Part shown: positions 36,037-46,210 of the stretch, piece after piece
Numbering within the stretch: position 1 is the first letter of the stretch
How the letters are laid out: every line of letters begins with the position of its first letter
Source: Gordonia sp. 'Campus'
GTDB taxonomy: Bacteria > Actinomycetota > Actinomycetes > Mycobacteriales > Mycobacteriaceae
DNA: 64,000 nucleotides
Direction of reading: 5' to 3'
NCBI RefSeq assembly: GCF_022206305.1
Contig: NZ_JAKOIW010000002.1
Location: forward strand, 186,001 to 250,000
Notes under the pieces: generated by a model
Seen by the model: only the letters and a program-made list of their open reading frames with translations
Database searches by the model: none
What the model was told of the DNA's origin: nothing
Made by a program: the position numbers and the translations under genes

Positions 36037-36807
36037 ATGTGCTTGATCTTCTTTGCGTGGAACACCCATCCGACGGAGCGGTTGATCGTCGCGGCGAACC
36101 GGGACGAACAGCATCGGCGGCGCACGTTCGCGCTCGCCCGGTGGGATGACCTCCCCATCATCGGCGGGCGAGACGCTGTCGCGTGCGGAACCTGGATGGG
36201 GGTGGCGGCCGAGTCGCCCGAGCGGGTGGCGATGGTGACGAACGTCCGCGTCGGCCCGGCCCGTCGCACCGGGATTCGCTCGCGTGGGCAGCTACCCGTC
36301 GACTACCTCACGGGTGACGAGACCCCGAAGGTGTTCGCGCACCGCGTCGCCGACGATTCCGCCGCCTACGACCCGGTGAACCTCCTCGTCGCCGACGCCG
36401 ACGAATTGTGGTGGGTGACCAACTGGCCGGCGCCACGCGTCGAGCGGGTGACCGACGGAGTCCATGGGGTCTCCAACGGCGCGCTGGACAACGACTGGCC
36501 GAAGGTCGTCGACGGGTCGGTGGCAATGGCAGATCTGGTCGCCGCCGACGACGGGTCGGATCGATCCGACGAGGCATATTTCGCGATGCTCGCCGATCAG
36601 GACCGGCCCGATCCCGCACGTCTGCCCGACACCGGCGTGGGGCCGGAGGCCGAGGCGGTGCTGTCGCCGAAATTCATCAACATCCCCGGCTACGGCACCC
36701 GCGCCTCGACTCTCCTGCACGTCGGCCACGACGGCCACGGCCGAATCACCGAGCGGCGGTACGGGTGGCGGGCCAAGCGGCGGGGGACCACCACGCTGAG
36801 CTGGTGA
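36037..36807 (+). CDS. NRDE family protein (TANGO2-like)
   Basis: 256-residue member of the NRDE superfamily, recognised by the N-terminal cysteine M-C-L-I-F-F-A-W and the name-giving N-R-D-E in A-A-N-R-D-E-Q. Also present are G-G-R-D-A-V-A-C-G-T-W-M-G and the late N-G-A-L-D-N-D-W-P-K. The N-terminal cysteine suggests an Ntn-hydrolase-like fold, but bacterial function is not established; the eukaryotic homologue TANGO2 is linked to haem and lipid handling. It ends one base before the convergent ald gene. Confidence 0.87.
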   Translation: MCLIFFAWNTHPTERLIVAANRDEQHRRRTFALARWDDLPIIGGRDAVACGTWMGVAAESPERVAMVTNVRVGPARRTGIRSRGQLPVDYLTGDETPKVFAHRVADDSAAYDPVNLLVADADELWWVTNWPAPRVERVTDGVHGVSNGALDNDWPKVVDGSVAMADLVAADDGSDRSDEAYFAMLADQDRPDPARLPDTGVGPEAEAVLSPKFINIPGYGTRASTLLHVGHDGHGRITERRYGWRAKRRGTTTLSW

Positions 36808-37923
36808 TCAGTTGTGGGCGAACGGATTCGGTACCGTCGACCGGCCGAGTGCGGCGCCGACCTCCGCGGTGACGAGATCGCCCCGGTGGGTGCTGAGCCC
36901 GGTCGCGAGCGCGGCATCGGTCGCGCACGCCTGCTCCCAGCCGAGGTCGGCGATGCGCAACACGTAGGGCAGGGTCGCGCCCGTCAGTGCCTGGGTGGAT
37001 GTCCGGGCAACCGTCCCCGGCATGTTGGCGACACAGTAGAAGGTGGTGTCGTGGACGCGGAAGGTCGGGTCGTCGTGAGTGGTGGGCCGGGAGTCCTCGA
37101 AACACCCGCCCTGGTCGATGGCGATGTCCACCAGGACCGCGCCCGGCTTCATCTGTGCCACAAGGCTGTTCGAGACGAGTGTCGGAGCCTTGGCGCCCGG
37201 GACCAGTACGGCGCCGATCACCAGATCGGCGTGCGTGATCGCTTCCTCGAGGGCGAGCGCAGTGCTGTAGCGCGTGTGGACGCGGCCCCCGAACCGGGAG
37301 TCGACTGCGCGGAGTTTCGTGACGTCGAGGTCGAACACGGTGACCTGCGCCCCCATCCCCGTCGCGATGGTGGCGGCGTTGACGCCGCTGACGCCGCCGC
37401 CGATGACGACGACCTCGGCGGGTTCGGTGCCGGGAACCCCGCCCATGAGTACGCCGCGGCCGCCCTCCGAGCGCATCAGGTGGTACGAGCCCACCTGTGG
37501 TGCGAGTCGGCCGGCGACCTCACTCATGGGCGCCAGTAGCGGAAGTGCGCCGTCGGCGGTGCGCACCATCTCGTAGGCGATGGACGTCGTGCCCGACGCG
37601 AGCAACGCTTCGGTGCACGCCCGACCGGCAGCCAGATGGAGATAGGTGAACAACGTCTGACCTTCGCGCAGGAACTCGAACTCCGAGGTGATGGGTTCCT
37701 TCACCTTGAGCAGCAGGTCGGCCTGAGCCCAGACCTCGGCTGCGGTGCCGAGGATCTGAGCGCCCGCGGCCTTGAAGTCGTTGTCGTGGATCGACGAACC
37801 CTCACCGGCCCCGGCCTGGATGAGGACGTCGTGCCCACGCCGATGGAGTTCGGCGACACCGGCGGGGGTGAGCGCCACCCGGTACTCGTGATTCTTGATC
37901 TCCGTGGGGACGCCGATGCGCAT
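36808..37923 (-). CDS. ald: L-alanine dehydrogenase
   Basis: 371-residue NAD-dependent enzyme that converts L-alanine to pyruvate and ammonia (or glyoxylate to glycine in reverse). The N-terminus M-R-I-G-V-P-T-E-I-K-N-H-E-Y-R-V-A-L is the family opening. The NAD fold is seen as G-G-G-V-S-G-V-N-A-A. Also present are L-F-T-Y-L-H-L-A and the late M-P-G-T-V-A-R-T-S-T. In mycobacteria it is induced by alanine and by low oxygen. It is divergent from an Lrp/AsnC regulator, as Rv2780/Rv2779c. Confidence 0.96.
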   Translation of the reverse strand: MRIGVPTEIKNHEYRVALTPAGVAELHRRGHDVLIQAGAGEGSSIHDNDFKAAGAQILGTAAEVWAQADLLLKVKEPITSEFEFLREGQTLFTYLHLAAGRACTEALLASGTTSIAYEMVRTADGALPLLAPMSEVAGRLAPQVGSYHLMRSEGGRGVLMGGVPGTEPAEVVVIGGGVSGVNAATIATGMGAQVTVFDLDVTKLRAVDSRFGGRVHTRYSTALALEEAITHADLVIGAVLVPGAKAPTLVSNSLVAQMKPGAVLVDIAIDQGGCFEDSRPTTHDDPTFRVHDTTFYCVANMPGTVARTSTQALTGATLPYVLRIADLGWEQACATDAALATGLSTHRGDLVTAEVGAALGRSTVPNPFAHN

Positions 37924-37981
37924 GGTGACTCCGTACTGGTTTTGGTCTCCTGAACGTTCCTCGATGAACTGATTCCAGGGT

Positions 37982-38031
37982 GAAGGAACTTCGGGTGTGA
38001 CACAATGCGAGTGAAGAATATTTTGTGCTTC
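37982..38031. promoter_or_regulatory. ald-aldR divergent control region
   Basis: The 146-bp gap holds a possible aldR promoter: GTGACA (37997-38002), a 16-bp spacer and TATTTT (38019-38024). Inverted repeats overlap it: GAAGGAACTTC (37982-37992), CACAA/TTGTG (38001-38005 and 38023-38027) and GAAG/CTTC (38013-38016 and 38028-38031). They are candidate AldR sites for both genes. Confidence 0.45.
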
Positions 38032-38069
38032 GCGAGTTTGCCGATGATCATGTGAGAGAAGGGGATGCC

Positions 38070-39357
<1,288 letters not shown>

Positions 39358-39361
39358 ACCG

Positions 39362-39901
39362 ATGACCACCGACGGCCCGCCGAACGAACCAGCCCACGAC
39401 GACGACACCGAGGGCGGCGCACCACGCCTGGGACCGCAGACGAAGGACTCGAGGCCGATCGTCTGGATGATCGGGTTCCTTGTCGTGGCTCTGATCGTCT
39501 ACTTCGTGCTGCTCGGATGGCGCGGCATCCAGCTGATCGGTTCGGGATCCGTGGCGGGCATCGGACTCGGTGTCGGGGTCATCGCGCTACCGCTCATCGG
39601 CGCCTGGCTGATCTACGCAACCCTGCGCGCCGGCCTCGAGCATCAGAAGCTCGCGGCGATCATGGCCGAAGAAGGTCGCGAACTCGACATCTCCCACCTC
39701 CCGCACCGGGCTTCGGGGCGCATGGAGCGCGACGCGGCCGACGAACTCTTCGCCCGCGTCAAGGCGGAGTGGGAGGCCGACCCCACCGACTGGCGCAACA
39801 CCTATCGCATCGCACGTGCCTACGACTACGCCGGTGACCGCGGCCGCGCCCGCGCGATGATGAAGCGGGCGGTCGCGCAGTTCCACGGCCGGGAGCAGTA
39901 G
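39362..39901 (+). CDS. two-helix membrane protein (Rv2772c-like)
   Basis: 179-residue protein with an acidic N-terminus and two predicted membrane helices (about residues 33-52 and 62-85). A cytosolic C-terminal region follows with W-E-A-D-P-T-D-W-R-N-T-Y-R-I-A-R-A-Y-D-Y-A-G-D, resembling a TPR-like helical hairpin. It starts four bases after dapB. The M. tuberculosis dapB neighbour Rv2772c is a similar transmembrane protein. Function unknown. Confidence 0.75.
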   Translation: MTTDGPPNEPAHDDDTEGGAPRLGPQTKDSRPIVWMIGFLVVALIVYFVLLGWRGIQLIGSGSVAGIGLGVGVIALPLIGAWLIYATLRAGLEHQKLAAIMAEEGRELDISHLPHRASGRMERDAADELFARVKAEWEADPTDWRNTYRIARAYDYAGDRGRARAMMKRAVAQFHGREQ

Positions 39902-39933
39902 CCCGGTCTCATCCGACGAGTGTGGGAGGCCCG

Positions 39934-40494
39934 ATGAACGACCCGAGACCCTGGCTCGACGAGGCTGCCCGGTTGTGGGCCGATCATCTGGCGGACGTCG
40001 GACCCGAGAGCCTCGGGAAGGTCAGCGCTTGCGCGGGATGGACCAACCGCGACCTCATCAACCACCTCATCGGCGGCGGTTACCGCTACGCCATGCTCCT
40101 CGAGGGCGCCAGCGCTGCCGACACCCTGACGACCCGCGACGTCGACTACGTGGGTGCCGGCGATCCGATCGATGCCTTCTGGCTCAGCGACAACGCCTTT
40201 CGCGCTGCCGTCGACGCAGCCGACCTGGACGTCGAGGTCGATCATCGCGCGGGACGTCGCCCGGGTCGCCAGCTCCTCGTGATGCGAATCATGGAGCTGG
40301 CGTTGCACTCACACGATCTCAGCGTGGGCTTGGATGCGACCTGGGTTCCGTCCGACGGACTGGTCGGCTTCGTGCTCACCGACGCTGCCCCCGTCATCGA
40401 CGAACTGCGCGCGGCCGGGCTGTTCGAGGCGCCGATCGACCCGGTGTCCGACGGCGCTGCCGACCGTCTGCTGGCGTTCGCAGGGAGGTCGTGA
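39934..40494 (+). CDS. maleylpyruvate isomerase-like (DinB-fold) protein
   Basis: 186-residue member of the mycothiol-dependent maleylpyruvate isomerase / DinB metalloenzyme superfamily. It has S-A-C-A-G-W-T-N-R-D-L-I-N-H-L-I near residue 32 and a second metal-ligand region, M-E-L-A-L-H-S-H-D. Three histidines typical of the metal site are visible. The substrate is unknown; these proteins often use mycothiol, the actinobacterial thiol. The ATG follows GGGAGG. The stop overlaps the next start (TGATG). Confidence 0.75.
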   Translation: MNDPRPWLDEAARLWADHLADVGPESLGKVSACAGWTNRDLINHLIGGGYRYAMLLEGASAADTLTTRDVDYVGAGDPIDAFWLSDNAFRAAVDAADLDVEVDHRAGRRPGRQLLVMRIMELALHSHDLSVGLDATWVPSDGLVGFVLTDAAPVIDELRAAGLFEAPIDPVSDGAADRLLAFAGRS

Positions 40495-40967
40495 TGCCAG
40501 AGCAAGACCGTGTGAAGCAGTTGTTGATCGTCCACCACACCCCGTCACCTGCCTGCCAGGAGATGTTCGAGGCCGTCCTGGCCGGCGCAACCGATCCGGA
40601 GATCGAGGGCGTCGAGGTGGTTCGCCGAGCTGCGCTCGCCGTCACCGCCTCCGACTTCCTGGGCGCCGACGGATACATCCTCGGCACGCCTGCCAACCTC
40701 GGATACATCAGCGGCGCACTGAAACACGCCTTCGACGTCAGCTACTACCAGATCCTCGACTCCACCCAGGGGCGCCCGTTCGGTCTGTACCTCCACGGCA
40801 ACCAGGGCACCGAAGGCGCGGCCAAAGCCGTGGACGCCATCACCACCGGGCTCGGCTGGACCAAGGCCGCCCAGTACGTCGTCGTGTCCGGGGCGCCGGG
40901 CAAAGACGACCGCGAAGCATGCTGGGAGCTGGGCGCGACGGTCGCCGCGGGGTTGATGGAGGGTTGA
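40494..40967 (+). CDS. NADPH-dependent FMN reductase-like flavoprotein
   Basis: 157-residue flavodoxin-fold protein. It has L-L-I-V-H-H-T-P-S-P-A at the phosphate-binding loop, D-G-Y-I-L-G-T-P-A-N-L-G-Y-I-S-G-A-L-K-H-A-F-D in the middle and a Gly-rich L-Y-L-H-G-N-Q-G-T. It probably transfers electrons through FMN; the partner is unknown. The ATG at 40494 overlaps the preceding TGA; a GTG at 40491 is possible. Confidence 0.8.
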   Translation: MPEQDRVKQLLIVHHTPSPACQEMFEAVLAGATDPEIEGVEVVRRAALAVTASDFLGADGYILGTPANLGYISGALKHAFDVSYYQILDSTQGRPFGLYLHGNQGTEGAAKAVDAITTGLGWTKAAQYVVVSGAPGKDDREACWELGATVAAGLMEG

Positions 40968-41053
40968 GTCCGGGTGTTCCGCGGAACGCCCCAGGCGCGG
41001 GTCGTCGGCAACGCCACAGCCGCGCGGGTTCACAACATATGCACTACTCGTAG

Positions 41054-41956
41054 CTAGCGCTTATCGGGTGAAAGTAGCGCTTCTGCCAAGGTGGCGGCGT
41101 AGTCGTCGATCGTCGTCGGCCCGGTTATCACCGGAACGCCCGTGTGGCGGGCGGCGACCCGACCGTCATTGATCGCCCGGGTCATGCCGACGTGGTGACG
41201 TGCCACATCTGGACTGAACCCGGCCTCGGCGACCAGGGTCGCGATCATGTCGTCGTCGGAGAGGCGCACGTACTCCATCTCGGGGAGACCGAGGGCGCGT
41301 CCCAGTACGCGGGTCACGGTCGCCTGATCGAGGTCGACCGGACCCAGGATCTCGCGGATTGGATGTCCACCGCCCCAACTCTCACCGGTCAGTGCTTCGC
41401 GGGCCGCGGCCGCGATGTCGCGCGTGGCGACCATCGGGACTGCCACGTCCGGGTCGAGGGAGTCCGCAACCAGGCCCGCATGCTGGATCAGGGGGAGGTA
41501 GGCGCGTGCGTTGTCGTAGAACCACCCGGCGCGCAACGTCAGCATGTCGACGTCCGGCAGCGACGCCAGACCCTGCTCCATGACGTGTAGACCGGCGAGA
41601 AAGCCGGTACCGGAGGGGATCTCCGCGCCGACACTGCTGAGAACGACCACCCGAGACACGCCCGAATCGCGGAGAGCGCCCACGATCGCGTCGGTCATCG
41701 AACGCTGCGACGCCATGTGATCGACGGCTGTCGCGTCGGCCGGTTGCATCACGAACACCGCAGACGAACCGCGCATCGCGTCGGTGAGTGCGGGGACGTC
41801 GGTGGCGTCGGCCACCGCCGGCTCGGCGCCGAGACGTGCCAGCGTGTCGAGACGCGACGCCGATCGTCCGACGGCGCGCACACGGTGCCCATCACCGAGC
41901 AGAGAAGCGGCGAGTTGACCGCCGACCGTTCCTGTCGCGCCGAGAACTGTGAACAA
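41054..41956 (-). CDS. NmrA-like NAD(P)-binding oxidoreductase
   Basis: 300-residue atypical short-chain dehydrogenase. The Rossmann motif G-A-T-G-T-V-G-G-Q-L is at residues 6-15, and V-V-V-L-S-S-V-G-A-E-I lies at the position of the usual active-site strand. No clear Y-x-x-x-K is seen, which fits NmrA/TMR-like members that act as sensors or reduce small molecules. The ATG follows AGGAGG. It is divergent from an AraC regulator and shares an operator-like region with it, so it is the likely target. Confidence 0.82.
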   Translation of the reverse strand: MFTVLGATGTVGGQLAASLLGDGHRVRAVGRSASRLDTLARLGAEPAVADATDVPALTDAMRGSSAVFVMQPADATAVDHMASQRSMTDAIVGALRDSGVSRVVVLSSVGAEIPSGTGFLAGLHVMEQGLASLPDVDMLTLRAGWFYDNARAYLPLIQHAGLVADSLDPDVAVPMVATRDIAAAAREALTGESWGGGHPIREILGPVDLDQATVTRVLGRALGLPEMEYVRLSDDDMIATLVAEAGFSPDVARHHVGMTRAINDGRVAARHTGVPVITGPTTIDDYAATLAEALLSPDKR

Positions 41957-41985
41957 GGGGAACCTCCTGGGTGGGTGTAAGTGCT

Positions 41986-42072
41986 GTACGTCCAGCCTCG
42001 ACCCTCTGTGCCGGACGATCCATCTTTCATCGTCCGGGAAACATGGCAGATCGTCCGAACCGTTGGACGTAC
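41986..42072. promoter_or_regulatory. nested inverted repeats between the NmrA-like and AraC genes
   Basis: CCGGACGAT (42011-42019) and ATCGTCCGG (42029-42037) are perfect 9-bp arms 9 bp apart. Outside them GTACGTCCA (41986-41994) and TGGACGTAC (42064-42072) form a second perfect 9-bp pair. A further half-site, GATCGTCCG, occurs near 42049. Together they look like operators for the AraC protein. Confidence 0.55.
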
Positions 42073-43101
42073 GGTGTTGTCCCGGCGGATGATCGTCGTG
42101 TGCGTGCCGCCGATCCGTTCCACACCCCGGACCCGCTGGGGGAGGCCCTGCACTTCTTCCGCCTCGACGGCGCCTTCTACTGCCGATCCGAACTCACCGA
42201 ACCATGGGCCCTGACCATGCCGGTCTGGGAGGGCTGTCTCTGCGTCCACCTCGTGGTGTCCGGGGTCCTGCGCCTCACCGAACCCGGTGGTGGCAATCCC
42301 CGGGACGTTGAATCCGGCGGTGACGCACTGACGTTGGGCCCCGGCGACCTCGCACTCGTGCCGCACGGTCGGTCGCACGTCATCACCGGCGCCCGGACCG
42401 CTACCTCTGCGCCGGTGGTGACCGACCTGCCCCACGACTACCTCAGCGACCGGTACGCGATCCTGCGGCATGGGGGCGACGGGCCGGAGAGCACCGTGGT
42501 TGTGTGCGCGGTCGTTCGCTTCGACCATCCGTCGGCACGGCTCCTCACCGCGCTGTTGCCGCCGGTTCTGCACATCCGCGCCGGCACGGAACGGCGCAAC
42601 GAACGGTCGTCTCTGCTGGCCGAACTCATCCGGCTCGTCGTCGACGAGGCCGGTGAGCTGCGCCCCGGTGGTGAGGCCGTCATCACGCGGCTCTCCGACG
42701 TCGTCGTCATCCACGCGATCCGATCATGGCTCGACGACGCGCCGGCGGCGCAGACCGGGTGGCTCGCAGCTCTTGCCGATCCGCAGCTGGGCAGCGCGGT
42801 GGCCGCGGTGCATCGCGAGCCCGCTGCTCCGTGGACCGTCGAACGGATGGCCGGCGTGTGTGCGATGTCGCGATCGACGTTCGCGGCCCGCTTCACCGCG
42901 GTCGTGGGCGAACCGGCGATGCAGTACGTGACCCGCTGGCGGATGTACGTCGCCGCCGACCGGCTCCGCGACCTGAACGCATCGGTGGCTTCGGTGGCGG
43001 GAGAGCTCGGCTACTCGTCGGAAGCGGCGTTCAGTCGGGCGTTCCGACGCATCAACGGGTTTCCACCCGGTCAGATCCGGCGTGAGCTACGCGCCGTCTG
43101 A
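42043..43101 (+). CDS. AraC-family transcriptional regulator (cupin_6 type)
   Basis: 352 residues from the ATG at 42043. The N-terminal cupin-like sensor has D-P-L-G-E-A-L-H-F-F-R-L-D-G-A-F-Y and L-T-L-G-P-G-D-L-A-L-V-P-H-G. The C-terminal double helix-turn-helix has M-A-G-V-C-A-M-S-R-S-T-F-A-A-R-F and V-A-G-E-L-G-Y-S-S-E-A-A-F-S-R-A-F-R-R. The start is uncertain: the GTG at 42100 would remove 19 poorly conserved residues and leave the outer inverted repeat outside the gene. It probably controls the divergent NmrA-like gene. The 3' end overlaps the convergent HNH gene by 15 bp. Confidence 0.85.
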   Translation: MADRPNRWTYGVVPADDRRVRAADPFHTPDPLGEALHFFRLDGAFYCRSELTEPWALTMPVWEGCLCVHLVVSGVLRLTEPGGGNPRDVESGGDALTLGPGDLALVPHGRSHVITGARTATSAPVVTDLPHDYLSDRYAILRHGGDGPESTVVVCAVVRFDHPSARLLTALLPPVLHIRAGTERRNERSSLLAELIRLVVDEAGELRPGGEAVITRLSDVVVIHAIRSWLDDAPAAQTGWLAALADPQLGSAVAAVHREPAAPWTVERMAGVCAMSRSTFAARFTAVVGEPAMQYVTRWRMYVAADRLRDLNASVASVAGELGYSSEAAFSRAFRRINGFPPGQIRRELRAV

Positions 43102-43446
43102 CGGATCCGCCAGGGCTCGGCTCACCTCGAACTGCCGGACCAGGAACGCCTTCTCGTCGAGCTTCTTGCGTCGCATCCAGGACGTCACCTCGGTGTTGCA
43201 CTTGCTGGCGTTGCACGACCCGCAGCAGGGGACAACGTTGCTGACGGTGTAGCGACCGCCGCGCGAGATCGCGAGCATGCAGTCACGCTGGAGGGTCACT
43301 CCGATTGCGCCGCAGTAGGCACATCCGCCCCACGCCTCCTGCAGAGCGAGCCACTGGGCATCGGTGAGGTCGTTGTCTCGGGACGCGACGCGCTTGCGAC
43401 GTCGCTTCGCGTACCGATTGGCGCGGGTCGTGCTGCGGGTGGCCAC
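43087..43446 (-). CDS. HNH nuclease-like zinc protein
   Basis: 119-residue protein with the HNH metal-finger layout: C-A-Y-C-G, then [25 protein letters not shown] and K. The Asp before the first catalytic position is kept, but the His expected after it is Cys (D-C instead of D-H). The zinc cysteines and the Asn are intact. The N-terminus is very basic and suits DNA binding. It may be an active variant or a non-cleaving zinc-finger protein. It is convergent with the AraC gene. Confidence 0.78.
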   Translation of the reverse strand: MATRSTTRANRYAKRRRKRVASRDNDLTDAQWLALQEAWGGCAYCGAIGVTLQRDCMLAISRGGRYTVSNVVPCCGSCNASKCNTEVTSWMRRKKLDEKAFLVRQFEVSRALADPSDGA

Positions 43447-43541
43447 GGAAGGAGACTACCGCCCGAGCCACATGAGCCACAGCAGTCACAGCCCACGATC
43501 GCGTCGTGTCGTGCGCCCGGCGGCACGACCGCGGCGTTGCC

Positions 43542-43547
43542 TAGACT
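43542..43547 (+). promoter_or_regulatory. -10 hexamer of thyA (leaderless)
   Basis: TAGACT, 7 nt before the GTG at 43555. Confidence 0.55.
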
Positions 43548-43554
43548 GACACCC

Positions 43555-44388
43555 GTGAGCACGGCCATCCGCGACACCTCATCGACCGGGACCATCCCGA
43601 CGCCCTACGAGGATCTGTTGCAACTGATCCTCGACACCGGGACCCCCAAGTCCGATCGCACCGGGACCGGCACCCGAAGCCTCTTCGGCCATCAGCTCCG
43701 CTACGACCTCGCCGAGGGTTTTCCGCTGATCACCACCAAGAAGGTGCATCTCAAGTCCATCGTGTACGAGCTGCTGTGGTTCCTCCGCGGCGATTCCAAC
43801 GTCCGCTGGCTCCAGGAGCGCGGTGTCACCATCTGGGACGAGTGGGCCGACGGGGACGGTGAACTCGGACCCGTCTACGGAGTCCAATGGCGCAGCTGGC
43901 CGACCCCGTCGGGCGAGCACATCGATCAGATCGCGGCCGCTCTCGAGATGCTCAAGACCAATCCGGACTCGCGTCGCAACATCGTCTCGGCGTGGAACGT
44001 GGGGGAGATCCCGCAGATGGCGCTTCCGCCGTGCCACGCGTTCTTCCAGTTCTACGTCGCCGACGGCAAGCTGTCGTGCCAGCTGTACCAACGCAGCGCC
44101 GACATGTTCCTCGGCGTGCCGTTCAACATCGCCTCGTATGCGCTGCTGACGCACATGATGGCGCAGCAGGCCGGCCTCGAGGTGGGCGAGTTCGTCTGGA
44201 CCGGTGGCGATTGCCACATCTACGACAACCACGTCGAGCAGGTGACACGGCAGTTGTCGCGCGACCCCTACCCGTATCCGAGACTCGAACTGCGCCAACG
44301 GGATTCGATCTTCGACTACGACTTCGACGACATCGCGATCGTCGGGTACGAATCCCACCCCGGTATCAAAGCGCCGGTGGCCGTGTGA
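43555..44388 (+). CDS. thyA: thymidylate synthase ThyA
   Basis: 277-residue folate-dependent enzyme making dTMP from dUMP with methylene-tetrahydrofolate, which leaves dihydrofolate. Key segments are [24 protein letters not shown], the catalytic cysteine in [11 protein letters not shown], and [12 protein letters not shown]. The GTG at 43555 is supported by a TAGACT 7 nt upstream. The stop overlaps the dfrA start, linking dihydrofolate production to its reduction. A second, unrelated synthase (ThyX) is encoded at 48852. Confidence 0.97.
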   Translation: MSTAIRDTSSTGTIPTPYEDLLQLILDTGTPKSDRTGTGTRSLFGHQLRYDLAEGFPLITTKKVHLKSIVYELLWFLRGDSNVRWLQERGVTIWDEWADGDGELGPVYGVQWRSWPTPSGEHIDQIAAALEMLKTNPDSRRNIVSAWNVGEIPQMALPPCHAFFQFYVADGKLSCQLYQRSADMFLGVPFNIASYALLTHMMAQQAGLEVGEFVWTGGDCHIYDNHVEQVTRQLSRDPYPYPRLELRQRDSIFDYDFDDIAIVGYESHPGIKAPVAV

Positions 44389-44909
44389 CATCCGATCTCA
44401 CCGCGATGCCCGAGGCGGTCCGGATGGTCTGGGCCCAAGGCCGAAACGGAGCGATCGGGCGGGACAACACGATCCCATGGCGCGTCCCTGAGGACGTGGC
44501 GAGGTTCAAGGAGCTGACCCTCGGACACCCGGTTGTCATGGGTCGCAAGACGTGGGATTCCCTCCCGGCACGGTTTCGCCCCCTACCCGGGCGCCGGAAC
44601 ATCGTGGTCACCCGGAGTGGCGGCTGGAGCGCGGACGGAGCGATCGTCGCGCGATCGGTCGAGGAGGCGCTCTCGCTCGCCGGTGACGACACCGTCGGGA
44701 TCATCGGCGGCGGTGAGATCTACCGCGCCGCACTGCCGTTCGCAACCGATCTGTGCGTCACCGAGATCGACGTCGAGGTCGAGGGTGCGGATGCGTTCGC
44801 GCCGGAGATCACCGGGGGGTGGACCGTGGCGGAGTCGGGTGAGTGGGAGACCTCGTCGAGCGGAACCCGTTATCGCTTCGTCGACTACCGTCGCGCGCCG
44901 CAGGGCTGA
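44385..44909 (+). CDS. dfrA: dihydrofolate reductase
   Basis: 174-residue NADPH-dependent reductase regenerating tetrahydrofolate. Present are [18 protein letters not shown] near the N-terminus, [13 protein letters not shown] and I-G-G-G-E-I-Y. The GTG at 44385 overlaps the thyA stop; an ATG at 44406 fits the family length as well. Its TGA overlaps the ATG of the next gene, so thyA, dfrA and the alkX-like gene form one tight unit. Confidence 0.96.
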   Translation: MTSDLTAMPEAVRMVWAQGRNGAIGRDNTIPWRVPEDVARFKELTLGHPVVMGRKTWDSLPARFRPLPGRRNIVVTRSGGWSADGAIVARSVEEALSLAGDDTVGIIGGGEIYRAALPFATDLCVTEIDVEVEGADAFAPEITGGWTVAESGEWETSSSGTRYRFVDYRRAPQG

Positions 44910-46135
44910 TGGTGCCGGAACGTCTGTCACCGGCCCAGGCGCGTCGAACCGCCCTGGCCGCACAGGGATTCACCGATCGCCGGCCCAGCGCCGCACCCAC
45001 CATCGCGCACCTCAAACGCGTTGTCGCGCGGACGAGACTGCTGCAGATGGACTCGGTCAACATCGCGGCGCGTGCCCACTTCATGCCGCTCTACTCACGC
45101 CTGGGCCCGTACGATCCGGACCTGTTACACCGCGCGGCGTGGCGGCCGAGCCGCGGTCAGCGTCTGCTCGTCGAGTACTGGGCACACGAAGCCGCGCTCA
45201 TCCCGGTGGAGGACTGGCCTCTCTTCCGTTGGCGGATGGACGAATTCGCCGACGGTCGGTACCGACACACGAAAGACGTCATGCGGCGCAACCGGACGCT
45301 GGCCGTCGATGTCCGCGCCGTGATCGAGGCGCGCGGGGCCAGCACGCCACGCGCCATCGAAGCGGAACTGGGCATCGAGCGCGAGCCCGGAGCCGCAGGC
45401 AGCTGGTGGCAACGCGGCGAGGTCAAACACCTCTGCGAGGCGATGTTCGCCGCTGGGGACCTGTCGGCGGTGCGGACCGACAACTTCGTTCGTCACTACG
45501 ATCTCACCGAGCGGGTCGTCGGACCCGAGATCGCCGGACGGCATCCGGATCGTGCTGACGCGCAACGAGAGCTGATCTCACAGGCCGCGCGGTCGCTGGG
45601 CGTCGCGACCGCGGCCGACCTGGCCGACTACTACCGGATCCGGCCCGCCGACGCGCGGGCCGCGGTGGCCGACCTCGTCGACGCGGGTGAGCTGCTCGAG
45701 GTCACCGTCGACGGCTGGCGGGACACCGCCTACCTGGCGGCAGGCGCGCCGATGCCCCGGCGCGTGAACACCTCGGCGATCCTGTCGCCCTTCGACCCCC
45801 TCGTCTTCTACCGTCCGCGCGCGGAGCGGGTCTTCGGATTCCACTACCGCATCGAGATCTACGTACCCGAACACAAGCGCGTCCACGGTTACTACGTGCT
45901 GCCGTACCTGCTGGGCACCGACATCGCGGCGCGCATCGACCTCAAGGCCGACCGCAAGAACCGGACGCTGCTGGTGCTCGGGTCGTACTGCGAACCCGGG
46001 CACCCCCACGGCCGGGTCGCCGAACGCCTCGCCGCCGACCTCCGGACCTTCGCCGGATGGCTCGACCTCGACGGGGTCTCGGTGGCCGAACGCGGCGACC
46101 TCGCGGGTGAGCTCCGGCGAGTGATGCAATGCTGA
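44909..46135 (+). CDS. AlkX/YcaQ-like DNA glycosylase (HTH_42 family)
   Basis: 408-residue winged-helix protein of the HTH_42 (YcaQ/AlkZ/AlkX) superfamily. Members are DNA glycosylases acting on bulky or crosslinked alkyl purines. The catalytic motif that separates the branches is Q-x-Q in AlkZ and Q-x-D in AlkX/YcaQ. Here it is Q-M-D at residues 46-48, so the AlkX/YcaQ branch fits. Also typical are W-A-H-E-A-A-L-I-P and L-S-P-F-D-P-L-V-F-Y-R-P-R. The ATG overlaps the dfrA TGA (TGATG). Confidence 0.85.
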   Translation: MVPERLSPAQARRTALAAQGFTDRRPSAAPTIAHLKRVVARTRLLQMDSVNIAARAHFMPLYSRLGPYDPDLLHRAAWRPSRGQRLLVEYWAHEAALIPVEDWPLFRWRMDEFADGRYRHTKDVMRRNRTLAVDVRAVIEARGASTPRAIEAELGIEREPGAAGSWWQRGEVKHLCEAMFAAGDLSAVRTDNFVRHYDLTERVVGPEIAGRHPDRADAQRELISQAARSLGVATAADLADYYRIRPADARAAVADLVDAGELLEVTVDGWRDTAYLAAGAPMPRRVNTSAILSPFDPLVFYRPRAERVFGFHYRIEIYVPEHKRVHGYYVLPYLLGTDIAARIDLKADRKNRTLLVLGSYCEPGHPHGRVAERLAADLRTFAGWLDLDGVSVAERGDLAGELRRVMQC

Positions 46136-46210
46136 GCATCGAGGATTTGTGACACTGATCCTGGGTACAGAGAACCCGATGTGGCCGATCAACCGATGGG
46201 AGACGAAGCG

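Noticed and set aside
40976-40987. GTTCCGCGGAAC palindrome after the FMN reductase gene
   Set aside because: It could be a short hairpin or operator, but there is no T-run, partner site or nearby start, so no function is claimed.
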